Assembly (NCBI RefSeq): GCF_016862555.1
Contig: NZ_BONE01000033.1
Span: 26,821-90,820 of the forward strand
Origin: Asanoa siamensis
GTDB lineage: Bacteria > Actinomycetota > Actinomycetes > Mycobacteriales > Micromonosporaceae
Direction of reading: 5' to 3'
Length of the DNA: 64,000 bases
The position numbers and the translations under genes are program-made. Below the pieces are notes generated by a model. That model had not been told where the DNA came from and did not search any database. It saw nothing but the letters and a program-made list of their open reading frames with translations. Shown one piece after another: positions 25,423 to 34,592 of the stretch (its first letter is position 1; each line of letters opens with the position of its first letter).

Positions 25423-26606
25423 CCGTGTTCGGCGAGCGAGCGGCACGCGAGCTCCGCCAGCAGGACCGCGCCGTCCGCGAGGATCGCGTCGTCGAACACC
25501 GCGCGGGGGCTGTGGTTGACCGGTGCGTGCTCCGGGTCGTCGGCGGCCGACGCACCGAGGATCAGATAGCAGCCGGGGACCTCGTCGAGCACCCGGGAGA
25601 AGTCCTCGGCGCTGGCGACCGGATGCGGCATCGGCTGGAAGCGCTCCGGGCCGAACACGTCCGCGACCACCCCGCGGGCGAACGCGTACCGGTCGTCGTC
25701 GTTGACGGTGAGCGGGTACCGCTGCGCGTACTCGACCTCGGCCGTCAGGCCGTGTGCCTCCGCGATGCGCTCGCACAGCCGCCGGCTCTCGGTCCGGATG
25801 GCGGTGCGGCTGGCCGCGGAGAACGTCCGTACGGTCGCGCCGAACGAGGCGGTGTCGGGAATCGTGCTGGGACTCGTCCCGGCGTGGAAGGTCCCCACCG
25901 TGACGACGACCGGGTCGAACACGTCGAAGCGTCGGGTGACGAGGGTCTGCAGCGCGGTCACCACCTCCGCCGCCACGCTCACCGGGTCCCGTCCCCGGTG
26001 CGGCAGGGAGCCGTGCCCGCCCCGGCCGTGGATTGTCACGCGGAGTTCGTCGAAGGCGGCCATCACGGTGCCGGGCCGGCTGGTGAACTGCCCGCGCGGC
26101 GTGCCGTAGGACCGGACGTGCAGCGCGTACGCGGCGCTGACCCGCCGGCCGGCGGCGTCCAGGACGCCTTCCGCGATCATCCGGCCGGCGCCGTCCCAGC
26201 CCTCCTCGCCCGGCTGGAACATGAACACCACGTCCCCGGGCAGCTCGTGGCGGCGGCCCGCCAGCAGCCGGGCCGCGCCGACCAGGATGGCGGTGTGCAG
26301 GTCGTGCCCGCAGGCGTGCATGGCGCCGTCGACCACGCTCGCGTAGTCCAGGCCGGTCGCCTCGTGGATCGGCAACGCGTCCAGGTCGGCGCGGAGCAGC
26401 ACGGCCGGGCCCGGCCGGCCGCCGCGGAGCACCGCGGTCACCGAGCTGAGGCCGGTGCCGCGGGTGATCTCCAGCCTCAGGCCGTCGAGCGCGTCGAGCA
26501 CGGCCCGCTGGGTGCGCGGCAGCTCGAGGCCGATCTCGGGGTGCCGGTGCAGGTCACGGCGCAGCCGCACCAGGTCGTCCTGGAGCGCCGCGGCGTCGTC
26601 GCTCAT
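25419..26606 (-). CDS. M20-family amidohydrolase (hippurate-hydrolase type)
   Basis: Cytoplasmic metal-dependent aminoacylase/amidohydrolase of 395 residues. Metal ligands and motifs: HRHPEIGLELPRT near the N-terminus, HACGHDLHTAILVGAARLL, FQPGEEGWDGAGRMI with the catalytic Glu pair, and GRGGHGSLPHRGRDPV in the dimerisation domain. It cleaves N-acyl or N-aromatic-acyl amino acids. ATG 26606 overlaps the stop of the upstream alpha/beta hydrolase by 4 nt, so both are one operon and may act on the same amide or ester compound. Confidence 0.92.
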   Translation of the reverse strand: MSDDAAALQDDLVRLRRDLHRHPEIGLELPRTQRAVLDALDGLRLEITRGTGLSSVTAVLRGGRPGPAVLLRADLDALPIHEATGLDYASVVDGAMHACGHDLHTAILVGAARLLAGRRHELPGDVVFMFQPGEEGWDGAGRMIAEGVLDAAGRRVSAAYALHVRSYGTPRGQFTSRPGTVMAAFDELRVTIHGRGGHGSLPHRGRDPVSVAAEVVTALQTLVTRRFDVFDPVVVTVGTFHAGTSPSTIPDTASFGATVRTFSAASRTAIRTESRRLCERIAEAHGLTAEVEYAQRYPLTVNDDDRYAFARGVVADVFGPERFQPMPHPVASAEDFSRVLDEVPGCYLILGASAADDPEHAPVNHSPRAVFDDAILADGAVLLAELACRSLAEHG

Positions 26607-27391
26607 CGGCCCGCCGCCAGCAGGTGGGCGAGGTCGACCGGGCGGACCAGGTGCGGGAAGTGGCCGCCGCCGGCCAGCAGGGTCACCTCGACCTCGGGCA
26701 GGGCGGAGACCAACCATCGCTGGTACGCCGGATCCGGCTCCTCGCCGACCACGTACTGATAGGTGACGCCCCGGGCCCCGATCGCGGCCAGCTCCCGCTC
26801 GCGGAGCGCGGTGTGCTCGGCGGCGGGCCGCACCAGCAGCTCGTCCCAGTAGCCGAGCAGGAGGTCCTGTCGCGGTGTGGTGGCGGTGTCGACGAGGTGC
26901 CGCGCGGCGTCGGGCAGCCGGTCGACGCCCATCCGCGCCCGCATGCCCGCCCAGACATCGAGGAAGTCCGGCCCGCGCAACGTCGCCTCGGACCGGCGCA
27001 GCAGCTCCGCGAACCCGCCGGCCAGCAGCGGCTGGTCGAGGTTCACGACGCCGCGGGCGGCGTACGTCGCGCCGTAGTGCGTGGCCAGCACACCCCCGAT
27101 CGAGTGGCCCACGACCACCGGCGCGTCCAGGCCGGCGGCGGTCACGGCCGCGTGGACGACCTGGCACACCTCGTCGAGGTGGTACGACGTGCGTCGCGGC
27201 GACTCCCCGTGGCCCGGCAGGTCGAACGCGACGATCCGGCGGCCCGGATCCAGCGCCGCCAGCGCCGACAACAGCGGTGCCCAGTGGCGCCGGTCATAGG
27301 TCAGCCCGTGCAGCAGCACCAGCGGCGGTCGGTCGTCGGCCACGCCGTAGCTGTCGGCGGCCAGCTCACCGAAGGTCGGCTTGTCGGTCAT
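26603..27391 (-). CDS. Alpha/beta-fold hydrolase
   Basis: 262 residues. The oxyanion segment is LVLLHGLTYDRRHW, the nucleophile elbow VVVGHSIGGVLA (Ser about residue 98), and a late GGGHFPHLVRP supplies the catalytic His. The acid is likely the Asp/Glu in VGEEPDPAYQRW. Esterase or amidase of unknown substrate, coupled by overlap to the M20 amidohydrolase. Confidence 0.88.
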   Translation of the reverse strand: MTDKPTFGELAADSYGVADDRPPLVLLHGLTYDRRHWAPLLSALAALDPGRRIVAFDLPGHGESPRRTSYHLDEVCQVVHAAVTAAGLDAPVVVGHSIGGVLATHYGATYAARGVVNLDQPLLAGGFAELLRRSEATLRGPDFLDVWAGMRARMGVDRLPDAARHLVDTATTPRQDLLLGYWDELLVRPAAEHTALRERELAAIGARGVTYQYVVGEEPDPAYQRWLVSALPEVEVTLLAGGGHFPHLVRPVDLAHLLAAGR

Positions 27392-27442
27392 GTGTGCTCC
27401 CCGTTCTCGGTCTACGCCGGGACAGGCGTAACAACGGGGTGT

Positions 27443-27455
27443 ACGAACCGTTCGT
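27443..27455. promoter_or_regulatory. Short perfect palindrome upstream of the hydrolase operon
   Basis: ACGAAC-C-GTTCGT (27443-27455) lies in the 72-bp gap between the AAA/TPR gene and the hydrolase operon, both on the minus strand. Arms of six with a one-base centre are typical of TetR-type half-site pairs. It could be an operator for the hydrolase pair. Confidence 0.35.
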
Positions 27456-27463
27456 GGCCGCGC

Positions 27464-29800
27464 TCACACGTGCCAGCGGGCCGGGCCACCGGGCGCCGGC
27501 TGGTAGCGGAAGAGCCGGCCGGTGTGCAGCGAGGCCCGCAGGTGCGCGCCGGCCAGCGGCGCGCCGGCCGCCACCCGCTCGACGGTGGCCCGCAGCGCCC
27601 GGGTGGCGTTGACCCGGGCCCGCTCGGCCTCGCCGGACTGGGTGCGGGGCCGGCCGCCCAGCCCGGTGGCCCGCCGCAACTCCGCCAGCAGGGCGGTCCG
27701 TTCCGCCTCGACGAGCGCCGCCCGTTCGGCGTCGCCGGCCCGGTCGGCCGCGTCGAGGTGCTCGCCGAGCGTCGCGAGCCGGCGCTGGTAGGCCGCCCGG
27801 GCCGCGTCGTCGAGCACGGGTTCGGCCGGCGGCACCCGCAGCCCCGCACCACCGGCGACGAGATCGAGCGCGGGGATCTCCTGCCCGGGTGCGGCCAGCA
27901 GGGCGCGCAGGTACCGCACGCCCCGCCCGTCGCGGAGGCGGACCGTCTCGGACCCCGCGTCGAGCCGCCAGTCGTCGCCGTCGCGGCGTAGCCGCCACTC
28001 GCCGGCGGCGGGCGTCAGCGTGGCGAGCAGCCCGCCGAGGCCGAGCTGTTCGGCGATCGCGCGGGCCCGGGCCGCGTCGTCCGGCGCGCCCGTGACCTCG
28101 GCCCGCGCGGCCAGCGTGTAGGCGAGCCACGGCAGCGTGCCCGTGCGCTCCGCGAGGTCGACCGCGCGGCTCAGGTGGTCCACCGCGTCGTCGGGCCGGC
28201 CGAGGCGGGCGGCCAGCCTGCCCAGGTAGTCGTCGACCGGTCCGGTGATCATGTTGGCCCGGCCCCAGACGACCAGGCGTCCGCGGTACGGCGACAGCGC
28301 GTCGTACAACGTCCGCGCCGCCGTCGGGTCGCCGCCGCGGGCCGCGACGAACGCGAGGTCGGCCACCGCTCCGAGCCAGCGCGGACCCGACCCGGCCAGC
28401 ACGGCCGGCAGCACGCGGGCCAGTTCGAGCGCCGCCTCGCCGTCCTGGCCGGACTCGGCCAGCGTGCGGGCGGCGGTCGCCTCGAAGAAGCTGCCGGGCA
28501 ACCGCCGGGCCAGCTCACGCAACGGCTCGACCTCACCCGCCGCGTCGCCACGCAGCAGCGCGAGCCGGCCACGAAACGACGCGACCAGGCGTTCGGTGTC
28601 GGCCAGACCGATCCGCCGGCCCTCCTCCGCCGTCCGGGCGGCCAGCCGCTCGGCCACGTCGAACCGGCCGCGGATGGTCGCCAGCAGCGCCTGCCGGGAC
28701 AGCACCACGACCGCCACCTCGGCGTCGCCGGCCAGCTCGCCGGTGCGGGCGTACACCCGCAGCGCCTCCTCGGCCGCGTCGAGGTCGCCGAGCTCGGCGC
28801 GGGCGGTGAAGGTCCAGAACAGCCCGCGCAGCTCCAGCCGGGCGGAGCCGGCGGCCCGGGCCAGCGCCACGATCTCCGCCGCGCCGGCCAGCCGATCCTG
28901 GGCGGCGGTCGGGTCCCACAGCGCGTGCAGGCGGGAGTCGAGGACCTCGGCGATCGTCTCCGGGTCACCGGTCGCCCGGGCCAGCCGGGTGGCCTCGTCG
29001 ATCAGCTGCCGCCGCCGGTCACCGGCCGAGCGGTCCCCCAGCAGCTCGCGGGCGAGCCGGGCCAGCACCCGGGCGCGGGTGCCGGGCGGCAGGTCACGCT
29101 GGGCCGCCGTCTCCAGCAGCCGGACCAGACCCACGTCGAGGTCCAGGAACTCCGCCCGCGACGGGGTCGCCAACGCCAGGCGCAGCACCGCGTCGGCGGG
29201 GTCAGGCAGGTCGGCGAGCTGCGCGGCCATGTTGATCGCCGGGCCCGGTCGGCCACCGGTGGCGAGCCACACCGCGTGGACCGCCTCGGCCGGCAGGTCG
29301 GCGAACAGGCGGGCGAGGTCGGGCTCGGGCAGGCCACCCAGGTGCAGCTCGGGCGCCAGGCCCAGCGACCGGCCGGCGGTCGCCAGGACCGAGGTCGCGC
29401 CGGATGCGAGCCGGGTGAGGAACGGCATGCCTCCGGCCCGGTCGGCGTCGTCCACGACGAGCAGCCGTGGACCACCGGCGGCGACGTCACGCGCGGCCCG
29501 GTCGAGGTCGGCCGTTGTGGGTGCGGCGGGCAGCTCCGCCACGCCGAGGTCGCGCAGCAGCTGGTTCCAGACCAGCGGACCCGAGGCGGCGGCGGAGGCG
29601 CGGAACACGGCGATCCCCCGCCGGCGGGCCAGCGCCGCGGCGGCGTCGGCAAGCGTGGTCTTGCCCGCTCCCGCCGGCCCCGTCACCACCAGGTGCCCGC
29701 CGCTGCCGCGCTCGGCCCGGTCGAGCAGCTCTGCCACCGCCGCGAGCTCCCGGCGACGTCCGACCAGCGCCACCACCCCAGCGTAGTTTCCGCCGGTCAC
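27464..29800 (-). CDS. Large AAA ATPase/TPR regulatory protein (LuxR/SARP-like, without the usual DNA-binding tail)
   Basis: 778 residues. An N-terminal AAA/NB-ARC-like module has VALVGRRRELAAVAELLDRA, Walker A GPAGAGKTTLADAAA (about residue 40) and Walker B PRLLVVDDADRA. It is followed by about 400 residues of TPR-like helical repeats (many xLARAxG and GDxxAA patterns) and a C-terminal segment WRLRRDGDDWRLDAGSETVRLRDGRGVRYLRALLAAPG, which resembles the winged-helix-like domain often found at the end of such actinobacterial ATPases. A canonical LuxR helix-turn-helix is not seen. It probably regulates transcription in response to a ligand bound by the TPRs. Confidence 0.7.
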   Translation of the reverse strand: MTGGNYAGVVALVGRRRELAAVAELLDRAERGSGGHLVVTGPAGAGKTTLADAAAALARRRGIAVFRASAAASGPLVWNQLLRDLGVAELPAAPTTADLDRAARDVAAGGPRLLVVDDADRAGGMPFLTRLASGATSVLATAGRSLGLAPELHLGGLPEPDLARLFADLPAEAVHAVWLATGGRPGPAINMAAQLADLPDPADAVLRLALATPSRAEFLDLDVGLVRLLETAAQRDLPPGTRARVLARLARELLGDRSAGDRRRQLIDEATRLARATGDPETIAEVLDSRLHALWDPTAAQDRLAGAAEIVALARAAGSARLELRGLFWTFTARAELGDLDAAEEALRVYARTGELAGDAEVAVVVLSRQALLATIRGRFDVAERLAARTAEEGRRIGLADTERLVASFRGRLALLRGDAAGEVEPLRELARRLPGSFFEATAARTLAESGQDGEAALELARVLPAVLAGSGPRWLGAVADLAFVAARGGDPTAARTLYDALSPYRGRLVVWGRANMITGPVDDYLGRLAARLGRPDDAVDHLSRAVDLAERTGTLPWLAYTLAARAEVTGAPDDAARARAIAEQLGLGGLLATLTPAAGEWRLRRDGDDWRLDAGSETVRLRDGRGVRYLRALLAAPGQEIPALDLVAGGAGLRVPPAEPVLDDAARAAYQRRLATLGEHLDAADRAGDAERAALVEAERTALLAELRRATGLGGRPRTQSGEAERARVNATRALRATVERVAAGAPLAGAHLRASLHTGRLFRYQPAPGGPARWHV

Positions 29801-29809
29801 CGTCCCGCG

Positions 29810-30453
29810 TCAGGCCACGGCGTGGGTCTGCTCGGGGTCCCGCGTACGCAGGCCCCGCGCCCGCCGGCTCGTGGCCAGCGTCAGCGACACCACCAGCATC
29901 GGCACCGCCGCGGCGGCGAACGCCCAGCGGACGTCGCGCGACGCGAGCAGGCCCATCATCGCCATCGAGACGGGTTCGAGCACCACGCGGGGTAGTTCGA
30001 GCACGCTGCTGACCCGGCCGAGCAGCTCCGGCGGCGTGCTGGTCTGGACGAACGTCGGAAGGGCGACGTCGGTCGAGTAGGCCACCCCGAAGCCCAGCAC
30101 CGCGAGGAGCACCACGGCCACCAGAACGTCGGGCACGAAGCCCAGCACGGCGAAGGAGACGCCCTCGAGGAAGGCCATCCCGATGATGAGCAGGCCCCAG
30201 CGCTCCGGGAGGCCGGTGAACGAGGCCGACAGCGTCCCCACGAGCTGGCCCAGACCCCAGGCGGAGAGCATGGGGCCGAGTGCGAACGCGCCCGAGTCGA
30301 AGCTCCGCGCCAGCGCGGGGAGGCCGACCGCGAACAGCCCGCTGTAGGAGAGCGTCGCGGCGGCGATCAGCGCGACCACGATGCGGGTCTCCACACTGCG
30401 CGCCGCGTAGCCGAGGCCCGACCGGATCTCGCGCAGCACACCGCGTACGGACA
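29810..30453 (-). pseudogene. MFS transporter, N-terminal half missing
   Basis: From the stop at 29810 the minus strand encodes a good MFS C-terminal half: LREIRSGLGYAARSVETRIVVAL at the start of helix 7, SYSGLFAVGLPALARSFDSGAFALGPMLSAWGLGQLVG, and LPTFVQTSTPPELLGRVSSVLELPR (the loop motif between helices 10 and 11), ending in a basic tail. About 210 residues remain of a usual 410. Upstream of about 30453 the frame stays open, but only as the antisense of the S41 gene, without helices. The first six helices and the start are gone, so it cannot work as a transporter alone. Confidence 0.75.
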
Positions 30454-30455
30454 GG

Positions 30456-31181
30456 ATCCACCACGAGGACGCGTTGCCCGACGGGCACGGCGACGACGAG
30501 ACCGACCTCGCGACGATGACCGCCTGGGCCGATCGCACGGGCGGGGGCGTCTCCGCCGTGCGCCGGCTCGACGGGGGCATCGCGCACCTCGACCTCAACC
30601 CGGTGCTGTTCCCGACCGTCGTCGCCGGCGACACGGTCACCGCCGCCATGACCCTGGTGGCGACGGCCGACGCGCTGGTCCTCGACCTGCGCCGGTGCCT
30701 CGGCGGCGAACCCTCGATGGTCACCTTCATCTGCAGCTACCTGTTCGGGGGCGAGCCGGTCGAGCTCAGCGGTCTCTTCGAACGCACCACGGGGCGGGTG
30801 GCACAGGCCTGGACGCTGCCGTACGTGCCGGGCCGCCGGTTCGGGCCTGACAAGCCGGTCGCCGTGCTGGTCAGCGGCACCACGTTCTCCGGCGGCGAGC
30901 AACTCGCCTACGACCTCCAGCAGACTGGTCGGGCCACTTTGGTCGGGCAGCGCAGCCGCGGCGGCGCCCACCCCCGGCGGGCCTTCCGGATCGACGACCA
31001 CCTCGAGTTGACCGTGCCGGTCGCCCGCTCGGTCTCGCCGGTCACGGGCGGCAACTGGGAAGGCACGGGCGTGCTGCCCGACGTCGAGGCGACGCCGGAC
31101 GACACGTTGCCGGCGGCCCTGCACCTGCTGCGGGAACGCCTCGCGGGTGAGACTCAGCCGGCCGGGAACGGCTTGCGGTAG
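30456..31181 (+). pseudogene. S41-family peptidase, N-terminus missing
   Basis: The plus-strand frame encodes HHEDALPDGHGDDE, then VRRLDGGIAHLDLNPVLFP, LVLDLRRCLGGEPSMVTFICSYLF, GRRFGPDKPVAVLVSGTTFSGGEQLAYDLQ (containing the catalytic Ser), GQRSRGGAHPRRAF and GNWEGTGVLPDVEA. This is the catalytic core of IRBP-type S41 peptidases. Family members have about 80-100 residues before it and a normal start; here the frame begins at the MFS fragment boundary with no ATG/GTG and no ribosome-binding site (the nearest start-like codon is TTG 30474). It may still be translated as a truncated protein. The 3' end overlaps the convergent GNAT gene by 28 bp. Confidence 0.7.
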
Positions 31182-32017
31182 CGGGGTTGCCGGTCGGTGA
31201 CGGTGTAGCCGGCGCGTTCGTACAGGCCGACGCTGTGGTGAGGGTTCTCCTCGATCGTGCGGAGGCGGGCCTGTCGCACGCCCCGGTCGGCCAGGGTGGC
31301 CAGCGTCCGGCGCATCAGGGCCAGTCCGACGCCGTGGCGGCGCCAGGGCGGGCGGACCGCCACCCACGGGGTCGTCGCGGTGCCGTCGGGCTCGAGTTCG
31401 GTGACGACGACACCGGCGACCTCGCCGCCGGCCCAGGCCACGCACCACAGGTCGACGTCCCGCACGTCGCGCAGGTATTCGTCGTGCGTGCGGGACCGGT
31501 AGCCGTCCCTGGACCCGGCGAAGCACTCCTCGATCGCGGCGTGGATCCGGGCGTGCTGCGGTGCGGCGACCGGTCGGAGCACGAGCCCCGCGGGCAGCCC
31601 GTCGCCGGGGTCGTCGCGCGGCTCGCACGCCATCTCCACGACCGTGAACGCGACCCGGTAGCCCTGCGCCGTGACCAGCGCAAGGTTGCCCACCTGGTCC
31701 GGCGCGACGTTGACGCCGAAGCACCGGACCTCGGCCGGGTCGGGCTGGTCCCGGTCGTACGCGATGGCGTGCTCCTCCTGCCAGCGCAGGATGGCGGTGC
31801 CCACTCCCCGCCGCCGCCAGGCCGGGTCGACGCGGCCGGAGAGCAGGTAGAGCCGGGTGCCGTCGGCCTCGTCCCACCAGGTCATCCCGCCATGGCCGAC
31901 GATCCGGCCGTCGTCGACCGCGCCGGCCACCACGCGACCGTGGTCGAGCAACGGCCCGTCGAGCCGCCGCACACCCTCGTCGTCGCCGTCCCGACAGGCC
32001 CGCACCGTCACGCTCAT
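31154..32017 (-). CDS. Tandem GNAT N-acetyltransferase
   Basis: 287 residues with two GNAT domains. The first has RVDPAWRRRGVGTAILRWQEEHA (acetyl-CoA loop RRRGVG). The second has WVAVRPPWRRHGVGLALMRRTLATLADRG, then NPHHSVGLYERAGYTVTDRQPRYRKPF. ATG 32017 gives the standard MSVTVRACRDGDDEGVRRL start. This two-domain layout is like MshD-type or antibiotic-acetylating enzymes, but the acceptor is unknown. Confidence 0.85.
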   Translation of the reverse strand: MSVTVRACRDGDDEGVRRLDGPLLDHGRVVAGAVDDGRIVGHGGMTWWDEADGTRLYLLSGRVDPAWRRRGVGTAILRWQEEHAIAYDRDQPDPAEVRCFGVNVAPDQVGNLALVTAQGYRVAFTVVEMACEPRDDPGDGLPAGLVLRPVAAPQHARIHAAIEECFAGSRDGYRSRTHDEYLRDVRDVDLWCVAWAGGEVAGVVVTELEPDGTATTPWVAVRPPWRRHGVGLALMRRTLATLADRGVRQARLRTIEENPHHSVGLYERAGYTVTDRQPRYRKPFPAG

Positions 32018-32083
32018 CGCTCCACCGTGGACCGCGCCGGCGCGCACCGCAACGAATTTCGGCGGCCCGCCGCGGGCCACGCG

Positions 32084-32848
32084 CTAGCGGCGGTAGCGGA
32101 TCCGGGGTCGGCCGTCCGGTCCCGCGTCGATGTCGACCGGCACGTCGTACACCTCGAGGATCCGCTCCGCCGTCAGCACCGCGGCCGGCGTGCCCGCCGC
32201 GACCACCCGGCCGCCGCACAGCAGCACGAGCCGGTCGCACCAGTCCGCCGCCAGGTTGAGGTCGTGCAGCGTGACCACCACGGTCGTCGGGGACGCGGCG
32301 AGGGTGCGCAGCAGGTCGAGTTGGTGGCGGATGTCCAGGTGGTTCGTCGGCTCGTCGAGCAACAGCAGGTCCGGCTCCTGCACGAACGCCCGGGCCAGGT
32401 CCACCCGCTGCCGCTCCCCGCCGGACAGGGTCGACCAGCGGCGGTCCGCGAAGCCGTCCAGGCCGGCGGAGGCGAGCGCCCGCCGCGCCATCGACAGGTC
32501 GGTCGCGGCGACACCCGCGAGCCGCGGCCGGTACGGGATGCGGCCCAGCAGCACCACCTCCAGCGCGGTCATCTCCACGTCCGTGGCCGTCTGCTGGGTG
32601 ACGACCGCGATCCGCCGCGCCAGCGCCCGCCGCGGCAGCGCCGACAGCGCGACGGAATCCAGGGACACCTGCCCGGCGGACGGCCGGGCCAGCCCGCCGA
32701 GCAGGCGCAGCAGGCTCGACTTCCCGGACCCGTTCGGCCCGAGCAGTCCGACCGTCTCCCCCGGCGCGGCCGCGAACGCGACCGACGCGAGGATCCGCGC
32801 GCCCGCCACGTCCCAGCCGACGCCGGCCGCGTCGAGGCGGGCGCTCAC
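32084..32848 (-). CDS. ABC importer ATP-binding protein (FecE/BtuD type)
   Basis: 254 residues. Walker A GPNGSGKSSLLRLLGGLARP, signature LSGGERQRVDLARAF, Walker [13 protein letters not shown] and His switch VVTLHDLNLAADWCDR are intact. It powers the FecCD-like permease encoded upstream with a 4-nt overlap. Family members import siderophores, haem, cobalamin or (as proposed for an actinobacterial subgroup) coenzyme F420 precursors. Confidence 0.92.
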   Translation of the reverse strand: MSARLDAAGVGWDVAGARILASVAFAAAPGETVGLLGPNGSGKSSLLRLLGGLARPSAGQVSLDSVALSALPRRALARRIAVVTQQTATDVEMTALEVVLLGRIPYRPRLAGVAATDLSMARRALASAGLDGFADRRWSTLSGGERQRVDLARAFVQEPDLLLLDEPTNHLDIRHQLDLLRTLAASPTTVVVTLHDLNLAADWCDRLVLLCGGRVVAAGTPAAVLTAERILEVYDVPVDIDAGPDGRPRIRYRR

Positions 32849-33846
32849 GGCGTCCCCGACCGGCGGCGCATGACGACCGCGAACACCGGCACCCCGAGCA
32901 GCGCCGTGAGCACGCCGACGGGCAGTTCCTGCGGGGCGAACACCGTACGCGCGGCGGTGTCGGCCCAGATCAGGAAGATCGCGCCGGCCAGCGCGCTCGC
33001 GGGCAGCAGCACCCGGTGCCCGGCGCCGGTCAGGAAGCGCACCGCGTGCGGCACCGTCAGGCCGACGAAGCCGATCGCCCCGCTCGCCGCGGCCAGCGTG
33101 GCCGCCACCAACGCGGTCAGGGCGAACAACACCAGTCGGGTACGCGCGGCCGAGAACCCGAGCGACCGCGCGACGTCGGTGCCGAACGCGAACGCGTCCA
33201 GCGCCGTGGCCGCCGCCCAGCAGAGGACCAGACCGGCACCGGCGACCACGGCACAGAGCGCCACCGCCGGCCAGGACGCCGCGGTCAGCGAGCCGAGCAG
33301 CCAGAAGGTCACGCTACGGGTGTCCCGCGAGGCCGCGTCGGAGATCACGATCAGGCTGGTCAGGGCGCTGAACAACTGGGAGACGGCGACGCCGGCGAGC
33401 ACGATCCGGGTCGGCTCGGCCGCCCGGCGGCCGGCCAGCAGCAGGACCGCGCCGAACGCGAGCGCACTGCCCAGGAACGCGCCGGTGGCGAGGCTGATCC
33501 CGCCCCCGATGCCCAGCACCAGCACCGCGACCGCGCCCGTCGACGCGCCCGCGGACACGCCGAGGAGGTACGGGTCGGCCAGCGGGTTGCGGGTCAGCGC
33601 CTGCAGCACCGCCCCGCACACCGCCAGGCCGGCGCCGACGAGCGCCGCCAGCAGGACCCGGGGCAGCCGCAGGTCCCAGACGATGCTGTCGGCCAGCGGC
33701 GGCAGCGGCCGCACCGGCAGGCCGAGGTGCGTGCCGACGGCCCGCAGCACGTCGCCGATCGACAGGTCGGCCGAGCCCACGGTGACCGCGGCCGCGACGC
33801 TCACGAGCAGGAGGCCCGCGGCCACCGGGAGGACGGGGCGGTTCAT
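32845..33846 (-). CDS. ABC importer permease (FecCD/BtuC type)
   Basis: 333 residues with about ten helices and the landmarks RLPRVLLAALVGAGLAVCGAVLQALTRNPLADPYLLGVSAGA and GAIGFVGLTVPHAVRFLTGAGHR, which define the FecCD family. ATG 33846 gives MNRPVLPVAAGLLLV and overlaps the methyltransferase stop by 4 nt. It forms the membrane channel with the ATPase downstream and the binding protein at 34589-35563. Confidence 0.92.
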   Translation of the reverse strand: MNRPVLPVAAGLLLVSVAAAVTVGSADLSIGDVLRAVGTHLGLPVRPLPPLADSIVWDLRLPRVLLAALVGAGLAVCGAVLQALTRNPLADPYLLGVSAGASTGAVAVLVLGIGGGISLATGAFLGSALAFGAVLLLAGRRAAEPTRIVLAGVAVSQLFSALTSLIVISDAASRDTRSVTFWLLGSLTAASWPAVALCAVVAGAGLVLCWAAATALDAFAFGTDVARSLGFSAARTRLVLFALTALVAATLAAASGAIGFVGLTVPHAVRFLTGAGHRVLLPASALAGAIFLIWADTAARTVFAPQELPVGVLTALLGVPVFAVVMRRRSGTP

Positions 33847-34592
33847 CGGCGGGCGAACACCACGTAGTCGTCGAGGTACTGCCACACCGTGCCGACCTCG
33901 GTGAAGCCGGCCGTACGCAGGGCGGCCAGGTGGAACTCGAGCGGTGCCAGCGGCTGCGGCGGCCGGTCGGCGAACCGCCGTTCCCGCTCCGCGGCCAGGT
34001 CGGCCAGTTCGGGCTGCCGGGCCGCCTCGGCGTACCAGCCGCTGTAGTCGAGCGCGCCCGCGGCGAACCGCTGCCGCTGCACCAGCGCGTCGTGCCGCTC
34101 GGCGAGGTCGCGCAGCACCGGCGTGCCGTACCGCAGGTGGTCGGCGTTGAGCAGCACCCCGCCGGCGGGCAGCAACCGGGCCGCGGCGGTGTAGACGCGC
34201 AGGAGTTGCTCCGGCGACAGCCAGTGCAGCGCCGTGGAGCTGAGGATCGCGTCGAAGCCGCGCCCGCCGAGGGTCTCGGCCCAGTCACCGGCCACCAGGT
34301 CCAGGTCGCGCACCTCGGCCCGGGGTCCGTAGCCGTCGAGCGCGCCGCGGGCGATCCGCAGCAGGATCGGGTCGTAGTCGACCGCGACCACGGCGGACCG
34401 CGGGAAGCCGGCCAGCACCCGGTCGGCGATGGCCCCGGGGCCGCAGGCCAGGTCGAGCACCATCAGGTCCTCGGTGCAGTGCAGGCGCAGCACGTCGAAC
34501 ATGGCCTCGAACCGCGACTCGCGGTGGGCCACGTACGCGGACTGCTGGTCGTCCCAGAGCCGCAGCAGACGCCGGGCGGCGGACGGGTTCAT
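33843..34592 (-). CDS. Class I SAM-dependent methyltransferase inside the importer operon
   Basis: 249 residues. Motif I is MVLDLACGPGAIADRVL, the acidic end of beta-2 is VVAVDYDPILLRIARGAL, and ILSSTALHWLSPEQLLRVYTAAARLLPAGGVLLNADHL is the UbiE/Tam-like motif region. It overlaps both its upstream (binding protein) and downstream (permease) genes by 4 nt, so it is an integral part of the operon. It may modify the imported ligand or act on it after uptake. Confidence 0.88.
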   Translation of the reverse strand: MNPSAARRLLRLWDDQQSAYVAHRESRFEAMFDVLRLHCTEDLMVLDLACGPGAIADRVLAGFPRSAVVAVDYDPILLRIARGALDGYGPRAEVRDLDLVAGDWAETLGGRGFDAILSSTALHWLSPEQLLRVYTAAARLLPAGGVLLNADHLRYGTPVLRDLAERHDALVQRQRFAAGALDYSGWYAEAARQPELADLAAERERRFADRPPQPLAPLEFHLAALRTAGFTEVGTVWQYLDDYVVFARR

